DNA from: Oligoflexia bacterium
GTDB lineage: Bacteria > Bdellovibrionota_C > UBA2361 > JAFLCA01
Length of the DNA: 64,000 nt
Direction: 5' to 3'
Assembly: GCA_019694465.1 (NCBI GenBank)
Contig: JAIBBV010000007.1
Coordinates: 1-64,000 of the forward strand
This document shows positions 11,596-18,548 of the stretch, one piece after another (position 1 is the first letter of the stretch; each line of letters starts with the position of its first letter). A program made the position numbers and the translations under genes. The notes beneath the pieces were generated by a model that saw only the letters and a program-made list of their open reading frames with translations, did not search any database and was not told where the DNA came from.

Positions 11596-11668
11596 CCTGA
11601 GCGAGAGTAGCTCAGTTGGGCTGTGTTTTCCCTTTGGGAAGTTTGCCCCCGGCAAACAGCCAACTGAG
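11596..11668 (+). repeat. Truncated tRNA-Gly 5' copy within a three-helix palindromic leader
   Basis: Bases 11596-11619 match 11689-11712 (upstream bases plus the 5' end and D-arm of tRNA-Gly) at 22 of 24 positions. The copy then departs from tRNA sequence into perfect inverted repeats: TTCCC/GGGAA (11628-11632/11636-11640) and GTTTGCC/GGCAAAC (11641-11647/11651-11657). Both are enclosed by an outer stem, CTCAGTTGG-CTG (11611-11623, one bulged G) with its complement up to 11668. The result could fold as a three-way junction. Its position between promoter and tRNA-Gly makes it a leader of that transcript. Confidence 0.7.
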
Positions 11669-11693
11669 GTATTCACGTCAGTGATTTACCTGG

Positions 11694-11770
11694 GCGGGAG
11701 TAGCTCAGTTGGCTAGAGCATCAGCCTTCCAAGCTGAGGGTCGCGAGTTCGAGCCTCGTCTCCCGCTCCA
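11694..11770 (+). tRNA. tRNA-Gly (anticodon TCC), CCA encoded
   Basis: 77 nt including CCA. Acceptor GCGGGAG/CTCCCGC, anticodon arm TCAGC-CTTCCAA-GCTGA (TCC), T-arm GCGAG-TTCGAGC-CTCGT. It is preceded by an unusual structured leader containing a partial copy of its own 5' end. A pyrimidine-rich run follows from 11771. Confidence 0.97.
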
Positions 11771-12055
11771 TTTCTTTCCTCTTCTTCCCCAGCCTTCCCC
11801 ACAGTCGCGCACAGTGCGTACCCATTTCAGAAGTTTAGCTATCTCTGTTAGGTAATCCGCTTAGGCCTCTGGGCCAGATCCTGAACAAGTGCCTCAACTT
11901 TATTAATCAATCAAAACCGTTAAGGTTTTAAGACCAAGAATTGCCAAAACTGTGTGGATTTAAGTCCGCACTATAAAGCTGGGCCTCGGCGTTTTGCATA
12001 AATCAGGGTAGTATAGGATCATGGGGCTTGTTGGCCCCAGACCAGATTAAAAGCA

Positions 12056-13387
12056 ATGGCTATGAAGCGAAGCCTTTCAAACGCTGCGCATTTACTTGTT
12101 CTTGTCGCCTTGCAGGTCGGCATCGGGACCACATGCTTTGCCGATGCAATTGATGTTTCAGCTTTGGGTGGCAATATGACCAGCGATTTGCCCGGTCGTC
12201 ATGCCCTTCAAGTGCCTGCAAATTACGTAACCGACCCCGACCGGCGTGCGCTTCAAATTAGTGGATTCGCTGATTTCCATAAGGCCTTCACTAAGTCCGA
12301 GGGCGTTGGACCAAAATTTGTTAACTCCTCATGCGGCGGCTGCCATGTTGAGAACGCTCGCGGGCCGGTAAAATTTTCGAATCACGGCTCTTTCGGTAAG
12401 ACTATTGTTGTACAGATTAGCGCCAAGAGTGGTCTAAGTAACAATGGAGCCCCGAAGCCAGTTCCTGGGGCGGGCGGCGTGCTCCCTACTCAAACCAAAG
12501 GTTTTAAACTATTCGGAACATGGAAAGAGATTGAGGGGCACTACCCTACTTCAGACAAAACCAAGTACCGTCTGCGCTTTCCTGTAATTCGCTATTCAGG
12601 CCCTGGCTTCACGCATCGCACGACGCGTTTCAGCTTGCGCATGACTCCACCCGTAATCGGCCCAGGCTTGGTAGACGCCATATCCTCCGCTACGATTTTG
12701 GCGCTCGCCGATCCAAGCGATGTAAATAATGACGGCATATCAGGCAAACCTAACTACGTCATCGACAGACGTAGTGGATTAAAGGGTATTGGAAAATTTG
12801 GCTTCCGGGCTGGGCAAGTTTCAACCGAGGGGCAAACAACAGCGGCGCTGTTTAATGAAATGGGGCTTACAAATCCACTATTCCAAAAGACTGGCATAGA
12901 TCCAGAGATCGACGAAACCACACTTGAGCGCTTAGTAGTTTACCAACAACTGGGCGGGGTTCCGCGCGCGCGCAATCAGAGCGATCCCGATGTGATTGCC
13001 GGCAACGCACTCTTTCAGCAATTTGGCTGTAACGATTGCCACGTAATGACCATACGCACAGATTCAGGTGCGCCCTCTGAGCTAGCCGATCAGGATATTC
13101 ATCCTTTTTCAGACTTTCTGCTGCACGACATGGGTACTGGACTTGCCGATACCAAGCGTGAGTTTTCAGCAAAGGGCTCTGAGTGGAGAACAACTCCTCT
13201 ATGGGGATTGGGTTTTACCGAAGAGCAATTCGCTGGCAAACAAGCCTACCTGCACGATGGCCGCGCACGATCAATTGAAGAAGCGATTATCTGGCACGGC
13301 GGCGAAGCAAAGAAGTCGCGTAACAAATTCATGCAGGCAAAAAAATCCGACCGCGCCAAGCTAATTGCGTTTCTTAAGTCCCTTTAG
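12056..13387 (+). CDS. Di-heme cytochrome c peroxidase-like protein, DUF1111 (di-heme oxidoreductase family)
   Basis: 443 aa with a signal peptide (about residues 1-29, cleavage near CFADA), so probably periplasmic. Two c-type haem attachment motifs are present: C93-GGC-H97 (NSSCGGCHVE) and C325-ND-C-H329 (QFGCNDCHVM). The region FADFHKAFTKSEGVGPKFVN before the first haem and PLWGLGFTEEQFAGKQAYLH with DGRARSIEEAI near the C-terminus are typical of the DUF1111 family, often annotated as thiol oxidoreductase. The reaction is not established. No DUF1111 partner such as an imelysin-like protein is adjacent. A GGGGC/GCCCC hairpin (12023-12038) lies in the leader. The start could be ATG 12056 or 12062. 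Confidence 0.88.
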   Translation: MAMKRSLSNAAHLLVLVALQVGIGTTCFADAIDVSALGGNMTSDLPGRHALQVPANYVTDPDRRALQISGFADFHKAFTKSEGVGPKFVNSSCGGCHVENARGPVKFSNHGSFGKTIVVQISAKSGLSNNGAPKPVPGAGGVLPTQTKGFKLFGTWKEIEGHYPTSDKTKYRLRFPVIRYSGPGFTHRTTRFSLRMTPPVIGPGLVDAISSATILALADPSDVNNDGISGKPNYVIDRRSGLKGIGKFGFRAGQVSTEGQTTAALFNEMGLTNPLFQKTGIDPEIDETTLERLVVYQQLGGVPRARNQSDPDVIAGNALFQQFGCNDCHVMTIRTDSGAPSELADQDIHPFSDFLLHDMGTGLADTKREFSAKGSEWRTTPLWGLGFTEEQFAGKQAYLHDGRARSIEEAIIWHGGEAKKSRNKFMQAKKSDRAKLIAFLKSL

Positions 13388-13397
13388 GGCATTAGGC

Positions 13398-13949
13398 CTA
13401 TAGCTTGCTCAAGAGTACACAATACAATGCTTCTTTTTTTCCGACGCAGTTGCAAGGCAGGTCCGGCATGTCAAAGGTAACAGTAACATTGGTAGACCCA
13501 GTCACCGACACACTCTTGATGAAATATTCACACCATCCAAGAGCCTGGTTTGGATCGTATTCGCTAAAGTCTAAGAAACTACATTCTGTATGCACACGAT
13601 AGGCACACAAAATCGGACCAGGCTGCTCCAATTCGAAGAGGGTGTAGTCTGGATATTTTTTGCTCTCATCATCACACCTGTCTATCATTTCGCCTCGAAA
13701 CTCCCTGACCGCATCAGTAACAGTCCCCTTTCCATTTTCTTCCCTAAGTCGCTCAGCCATCTCTTTGCAGTCCTTAGTGGCCTTAGTGCCAGAGCCATTG
13801 CACAGTGGTGGAAGATTTGGAACGAAGAACACGCTAGTAACGTAACTATGAGAGGCAGGGGGTAGCGGTGCTGGTATTTGTGCAACTGCTGAATGGCACA
13901 AGCTTAGCGCAACTAGGGCAGAGAGAAGCAGGGAAATACGATAATGCAT
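13398..13949 (-). CDS. Secreted Cys-rich protein of unknown function
   Basis: 183 aa. A clear Sec signal peptide (residues 1-23, ending SAVAQ) is followed by a mature part with nine cysteines (for example DMPDLPCNCVGKKEALYC near the C-terminus), suggesting disulfides in the periplasm. No family is recognised. It converges on the DUF1111 gene 10 bp away, so it is a separate transcript. Upstream 13950-14267 holds no gene. Confidence 0.75.
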   Translation of the reverse strand: MHYRISLLLSALVALSLCHSAVAQIPAPLPPASHSYVTSVFFVPNLPPLCNGSGTKATKDCKEMAERLREENGKGTVTDAVREFRGEMIDRCDDESKKYPDYTLFELEQPGPILCAYRVHTECSFLDFSEYDPNQALGWCEYFIKSVSVTGSTNVTVTFDMPDLPCNCVGKKEALYCVLLSKL

Positions 13950-14267
13950 AGACAGCTATGAAAAACCCATATGAAGCAACTAAAAGCATCCAAGCGCGGA
14001 CAACTTACTCGCCTGTTGTTATGCTCGTTCGCCCCATTCTAATAGCCGACATACATGCATCATAATTCGCATGAATAACTGTGAGTAAAAGATACTGCCT
14101 CGTTAATATTTACCCTGAAATCATTGATGTTTTATTGACGGGCTCAGGGGGCGAACTAGAAACTAAGAAAGTCACTGCCCCGTGGAGCCAGCTGTGGTCT
14201 TAGAGTCACCAGTCAATTTAGGCAAGATTTTTCAATGTCGCTGGCTACGTGCTTTGTCATCTGCCCA
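13950..14267. other. Gap upstream of the Cys-rich secreted protein
   Basis: 318 bp with no supported gene. It contains the promoter side of the 13398 gene and the end of yjjX. I see no RNA gene or strong repeat in it. Confidence 0.5.
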
Positions 14268-14804
14268 TCAGGCGGCCGGCCACAATTCAGGCTGCAACTC
14301 CGGAATCAACGCTAAAAGCACGGCGTGTTCGTAGTAGTCAGTGCGTGTAATTAGATCATTGGTGAGAATACCGACTGACCCATTGGACTGCTTGGAATTG
14401 GTCCGTCCAAAAACTTTATCATCAGCTACCCCTAGCTCATCGCCTTGACGCACAAGTTCTTCAATTGCGGGCGGCAAGAAAAATGCGCCAGTCCGCCCGC
14501 GCCCCTCGCCACGCGGTGAACACACCACGATCCACGCGAACACCGCCATCCCATACTCAGTTTGCTCAATGCCACCTTCAATGCCGACCCAGTAATCAGC
14601 CTTGGGATGCAGGCTTTGAACTCGCTTTGCTCGATTTAGAGCGCCACGCAACGTTTCAGCATCACTCATCGGCTGGACAGCAACCCCTGAGGCCACCTCA
14701 GCGCCAATCGCAGTAAACGCAGTGCCTTGAAAGGCACGCTGAAAAGCCTTCAATGCAGCGTTTACTTTGACTTGATTTTTGGACCCAACAACAATTGTTT
14801 TCAT
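14268..14804 (-). CDS. yjjX: Inosine/xanthosine triphosphatase (non-canonical purine NTP phosphatase), YjjX family
   Basis: 178 aa, the usual YjjX length. It begins MKTIVVGSKNQVKVNAALKA, the substrate-loop signature, and has VASGVAVQPMSDAETLRGAL near residue 42. DYWVGIEGGIEQ (about 90-101), GVADDKVFGRTNSKQSNGSV (about 140-159) and ITRTDYYEHAVLLAL at the C-terminus complete the family pattern. It hydrolyses ITP/XTP to diphosphates and phosphate, protecting the nucleotide pool. It appears monocistronic. Confidence 0.93.
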   Translation of the reverse strand: MKTIVVGSKNQVKVNAALKAFQRAFQGTAFTAIGAEVASGVAVQPMSDAETLRGALNRAKRVQSLHPKADYWVGIEGGIEQTEYGMAVFAWIVVCSPRGEGRGRTGAFFLPPAIEELVRQGDELGVADDKVFGRTNSKQSNGSVGILTNDLITRTDYYEHAVLLALIPELQPELWPAA

Positions 14805-14972
14805 CGTTAAATTGTAGGACCTGTATCGATAAACATCAACGCCAAAGCACGACTAAACTATGGCTGAGTAATTAGCGCGCCCACCAAAATTGCTTTAGTT
14901 ATTTACAGCAGGCTTGTCTTTCGATTGATGCAAATTAATCTGCATCAGTTACCCATGAAAACATCTTAATAC

Positions 14973-15644
14973 TCAAGCCGACTGCGGCCCGCCGAGCCAG
15001 CCAACCTTTTCTAGTAGCTGATGAAAGCGCAGCTGATCCTCAAGCATCGCCTTAGCAACCTCAGCCTGTTTAGGCCCGCCCCAAAGATGTCGCCGAAGAA
15101 CATAATTCTCGTGCGAATCGACATAGGATACATGTTCACCACGTGCCCCCCACACGCAAGCAAGCATCTGCCTTAAGCTATAATTTGCACCGGCAAATTG
15201 CTCTGAAGCGCGCTCAGCATTACCAAATCCAAAAATTACAATCGGCGACTTTCCCGCAATATCTTCTGCGCAGCAGCGGAAAAATTGAAGATAAGTTGGG
15301 TCTACGACAAATGGTTCGCAATCCTCAGTCTGGACTAGCAATACTTCATGGTCAGATGAGCCAAACTGGCTTGCATCAAGACCCCGCTTCCCAAGCAGGT
15401 CGACTCTGAACCCATGGCGAAGTAGCCCGTACGCTAATGCATCGCAGGCTAATGAACATAAGCCACGGGAGGCTAGTAGGCACTGCGCATCAACCACTAT
15501 TCGCCCTGACTGCTGGGCATACTCGGAGAGAACTTGCACTAGCACCGGCTCAAGCGTGGTTAGGGCGTTGGCGAGCTTGCTGAAGGCGCGCTCTTGCGTC
15601 GATGCTGCCGTTTGCGACTTTTGGTCACCTAACCCCTGGTCCAT
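14973..15644 (-). CDS. Transglutaminase-like protein (putative Cys-His-Asp hydrolase), unknown role
   Basis: 223 aa without signal peptide. The order G-x-C63 (RGLCSLACDALAYGLLRHGF), H99 (SDHEVLLVQTED) and D115 (PFVVDPTYLQFF) matches the Cys-His-Asp triad of the transglutaminase-like fold, with the family's helix after Cys (xxLLRHGF) and DPT after the strand. Function is inferred from this pattern only. The first 19 codons and about 64 bp upstream are duplicated at 18281-18402, beyond the MORN gene. No neighbour indicates a substrate. Confidence 0.65.
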   Translation of the reverse strand: MDQGLGDQKSQTAASTQERAFSKLANALTTLEPVLVQVLSEYAQQSGRIVVDAQCLLASRGLCSLACDALAYGLLRHGFRVDLLGKRGLDASQFGSSDHEVLLVQTEDCEPFVVDPTYLQFFRCCAEDIAGKSPIVIFGFGNAERASEQFAGANYSLRQMLACVWGARGEHVSYVDSHENYVLRRHLWGGPKQAEVAKAMLEDQLRFHQLLEKVGWLGGPQSA

Positions 15645-15708
15645 AGATTACAACTATCAGAAATTTTCTTAGGTTCCATTGTGCACAAGTTCCCGCTCTT
15701 ACTCAAAA
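15587..15708. repeat. 122-bp direct repeat, copy A (start and promoter of the transglutaminase-like gene)
   Basis: Bases 15587-15708 match 18281-18402 at 120 of 122 positions by direct comparison; the two differences are C/T. The repeat covers the first 19 codons of the 14973-15644 gene plus 64 bp upstream. Similarity stops sharply at both ends. The two copies bracket the MORN-repeat gene. Confidence 0.95.
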
Positions 15709-15936
15709 TGAAGAAGTGAGTGCCCCCCTCGCCCCTGCCGATTCTCTTAAGGAGCTCAGGAAATCAGAGTATTCAATAGCCTATATCCCTGTGGGCTGCC
15801 GGGATTACTAGTTTTACAGGCCCACTTTAATGCCATAATTTGCATTAATCTTTCTGCAGCGCTGGCCATTTGTCGATACTCTCAAGGACCTTGAAGCACC
15901 AGGTGGTGAGGTGGTTACGTTCAAAAAGTATGAATG

Positions 15937-17916
15937 TCACTTAAGATCAGCGCCGACCGAAGTTCTGATTGTCACACCACCACCGCCACCTAGGGGAATG
16001 CCAATACCAATCCCAATAGGAATCCCGTCCGGAAACGCCTCACGCAACAACGAGCGTATGTCTGGGGGCGGAGGAAACGGCAACGGTCCGTTCCCTTCTT
16101 TCGTCCAAAACTTTCCATTCTTTATCTTACCGTCTACTAAATCAAATTCAGCGTGAGCCCCATCATCGAATAAATGCTGTATATGACCAGTCCATTTTCC
16201 ATCCCTTACATGACCGTGAATGGAGGAGCCAATAATTCCCCCCTGGGCAGGAATTTTAAGTACAACATCGCCGTCATTTATCGAGCCTTCAAAAGTGCCA
16301 GTTACAGAGCGGCCATCACTAAATCCTGTAAGACTTCCTCTGCCTTGTGGGCGGTCAGCTATAAAGCTACCTTCATAAATCAACCCATCTTTAAAGGTAT
16401 ACTTGCCAACACCATTCTTTACGCCGTTCCTAAATTCACCCTCATAAACCTCTCCGCTAGCAAAAACCTCTTTACCACGACCAGAGGGCTTGTTTGCTTG
16501 AAATTCGCCAAAGTACTTGGAACCATCGGATCGGACAAAAGTGCCATACCCTGAAGCTTGCCCACGATAAACGTTTCCAGTATACCTGCCGGTAGGAAGC
16601 TCCAGCGTGCGATTGCCACATGGAGGTGCAGCAACTAGTTTGGTATCAACGACCTTGCCATCACCTGTATACCAGAGAAACTGACTTCGTGCGTATGAAT
16701 ATGTACCAGCTTCTGGCTTAGGCATCTCCAGCCTTGGCGTGGCTTTCCCATCACAGAAAGCTGAAATCACCGAATCATTAACGTCGACGACTCTCGGTGG
16801 TAACGCCGTCACAAGCTCAGTGTCCGGGTAAGTATACTGGGGCAGCTCGACCAGCACACCCTTACCAGGATTCTCTTTTAAGAGCTCATTAACCCTTGGG
16901 GCCAACTCATCAAGATCCTGTTTAGCTTTAAGATCAATGAAAACCTCCATAAACTTGACGCGAACAAAGGTCGTAGCCGCTGCCGCCGCACTAAGCCCCT
17001 CCAACGTATCTGCCGTCCACCACTCCGCACTTTTAGGGTGTGGCCAATAAGATAAGTTCCCAGCAACCGCTCGCTCAACTCCTGAAGTCGCAGTCGCTGG
17101 CGTCTGCTCATCACTCTTCTCGGGCTTAATTACCGGCGCCACAGCCGGTAATCTAGGAGGAACAAGCATTCGCCTAACTAGCCCCTGCCCCTCGAGCGTA
17201 TACCAAATGAATTGGCTGCGAATAGTTCTGTGCTCTTCACGATGAAAAATAGGATCGTTGACAAACATGTGCGCTTTAATTCCGCACAGCGCCTCGCTTG
17301 GCAGCTTGCCTGTACCACAAATTCGTGGATCGCTATTGAACACAGAACCAAATTTACCTAAATGAATAATTTGGGGAAGCTCGACTAGCACACCACCGCC
17401 AGCAGACTTAGATAAGAAGTTCCGTATTTTTACCTCAAGCGGCTCTACTTTTTTTCCGATCTCATAACCCATTTCAAATTCTTGGGTCTTAACAGAAATC
17501 CATGGCGCTGATGACGACAGCTCGATAAAGCGATCCAAAACTTCACCAGTCCACCATTCAGAAACTTTTGGATTCACTGTGAGATTTACATTTCCAGCAA
17601 TGGCGTGATCGGGACTCGATGGTTCTTGTTTAGAACATCCACCTGCTAGAAGGATAGATGTCAAAAGCCAAGGGCTCAAGCTCAGTCCCATGCGCTGCCA
17701 AATACCCACGTGCGCAGGTCTACCAGCGTCACCACCGCCAGAAGAAAGTTCTTCATTTTGAGGAGACTTCCCAACTTCCAAGGCGGCATGGGTTGGGTCA
17801 GCATGGTCCGGGGAGCAAGAATGGGCAACAGATAAATCAGCTAGACTCAAGTCTCCATTTGGGACATTAGGTGAACTCGCGACCCCGATGGGGATTGAAT
17901 GTATCACAGGGCTCAT
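15937..17916 (-). CDS. MORN-repeat lipoprotein or membrane-anchored protein with a tandemly duplicated domain
   Basis: 659 aa. ATG 17916 has GGAGG 8 bp upstream. A Ser/Pro/Asp-rich stretch of about 75 residues precedes a hydrophobic segment ending in a lipobox (LLTSILLAGGCSKQE), an unusually long n-region. Two related domains follow (about 105-275 and 285-445). Each has an EWWT motif, then GVLVELPQ, then RSQF-I/L-WYT. About residues 450-570 hold MORN repeats of YxGxxxxGxxxGxGxx type (YFGEFQANKPSGRGKEVFAS; YEGEFRNGVKNGVGKYTF). The C-terminus is Pro/Gly/Ile-rich (GIPIGIGIGIPLGGGGGV). MORN repeats often bind lipid or peptidoglycan-associated surfaces; the duplicated domain is unrecognised. The gene is bracketed by the 122-bp repeats. 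A later start at 17691 would make a normal lipoprotein signal but lacks an SD. Confidence 0.8.
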   Translation of the reverse strand: MSPVIHSIPIGVASSPNVPNGDLSLADLSVAHSCSPDHADPTHAALEVGKSPQNEELSSGGGDAGRPAHVGIWQRMGLSLSPWLLTSILLAGGCSKQEPSSPDHAIAGNVNLTVNPKVSEWWTGEVLDRFIELSSSAPWISVKTQEFEMGYEIGKKVEPLEVKIRNFLSKSAGGGVLVELPQIIHLGKFGSVFNSDPRICGTGKLPSEALCGIKAHMFVNDPIFHREEHRTIRSQFIWYTLEGQGLVRRMLVPPRLPAVAPVIKPEKSDEQTPATATSGVERAVAGNLSYWPHPKSAEWWTADTLEGLSAAAAATTFVRVKFMEVFIDLKAKQDLDELAPRVNELLKENPGKGVLVELPQYTYPDTELVTALPPRVVDVNDSVISAFCDGKATPRLEMPKPEAGTYSYARSQFLWYTGDGKVVDTKLVAAPPCGNRTLELPTGRYTGNVYRGQASGYGTFVRSDGSKYFGEFQANKPSGRGKEVFASGEVYEGEFRNGVKNGVGKYTFKDGLIYEGSFIADRPQGRGSLTGFSDGRSVTGTFEGSINDGDVVLKIPAQGGIIGSSIHGHVRDGKWTGHIQHLFDDGAHAEFDLVDGKIKNGKFWTKEGNGPLPFPPPPDIRSLLREAFPDGIPIGIGIGIPLGGGGGVTIRTSVGADLK

Positions 17917-18218
17917 GTGGCTCACCTCCAACTTCTAGCAATAGATTGACGAAAGGTATTGTAAGCTACCACACATATGAATCCAAGTAGACCCTTATAT
18001 CTTCTGAGCTACTAATATCAGCCACCGCTAGTTGTACTATTTTTGGAGATCAAAAACTTCCTAACTGCTTACAGAACCTCATAAGTAAATTGAAACTGCC
18101 TTGTAATGCGCTGACAGTGTCACAAGATTATTTATCACAGTCTAAGGATTATTCGAGACTACGACGACGAAAAGTGGAAAGTTAGTAAATCAATGCCCTG
18201 CAATTTCGGCGTGCAATT

Positions 18219-18338
18219 TTATACGTCGTCAATGAATTGTCGTGTCTTATCTCGGGGAAAGCGGTAAGCCTTCGCAAACTCGCGCTCTTGCGTCGATGCT
18301 GCCGTTTGCGACTTTTGGTCACCTAACTCCTGGTCCAT
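18219..18338 (-). pseudogene. 39-codon remnant of a transglutaminase-like gene start
   Basis: The frame starts with the same ATG context as the 14973-15644 gene: MDQELGDQKSQTAASTQER against MDQGLGDQKSQTAASTQER, one substitution. It then diverges and stops at TAA 18219-18221. Its upstream bases are the same duplicated promoter region. It is best read as a truncated second copy; expression as a peptide is possible but unproven. Confidence 0.6.
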
Positions 18339-18402
18339 AGATTACAACTATCAGAAATTTTCTTAGGTTCCATTGTGCACAAGTTCTCGCTCTTACTCAA
18401 AA
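18281..18402. repeat. 122-bp direct repeat, copy B
   Basis: Second copy of the segment at 15587-15708, same orientation, 2694 bp away, 2 mismatches. The low divergence points to a recent duplication or recombination. Confidence 0.95.
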
Positions 18403-18548
18403 CTGCGCGGATCTAAGCGTGCAAGGCTAGCCATGCGAAACTACTGCACATAATAAGCAGTTACGAATAGCAACTCCACTCTCCTGTGCGCTTTGCACAC
18501 TAATTGCAGTAGTCCTAGCAAGATCAAGAAAGGTAAGAGCGGTGTCAC

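Larger units (their letters stand above)
17917..18548. other. Gap holding repeat copy B and a short remnant frame
   Basis: 632 bp between the MORN gene and the glycosidase gene. It contains the second 122-bp repeat, the 39-codon frame starting in it, and promoter-side DNA for the two divergent genes. A 97-codon frame at 18441-18734 overlaps the glycosidase antisense and is not supported. Confidence 0.6.

Noticed and set aside
11528-11716. 62-codon frame through the tRNA-Gly leader
   Set aside because: It reads through the structured repeat and into the tRNA; explained by RNA structure, not coding.
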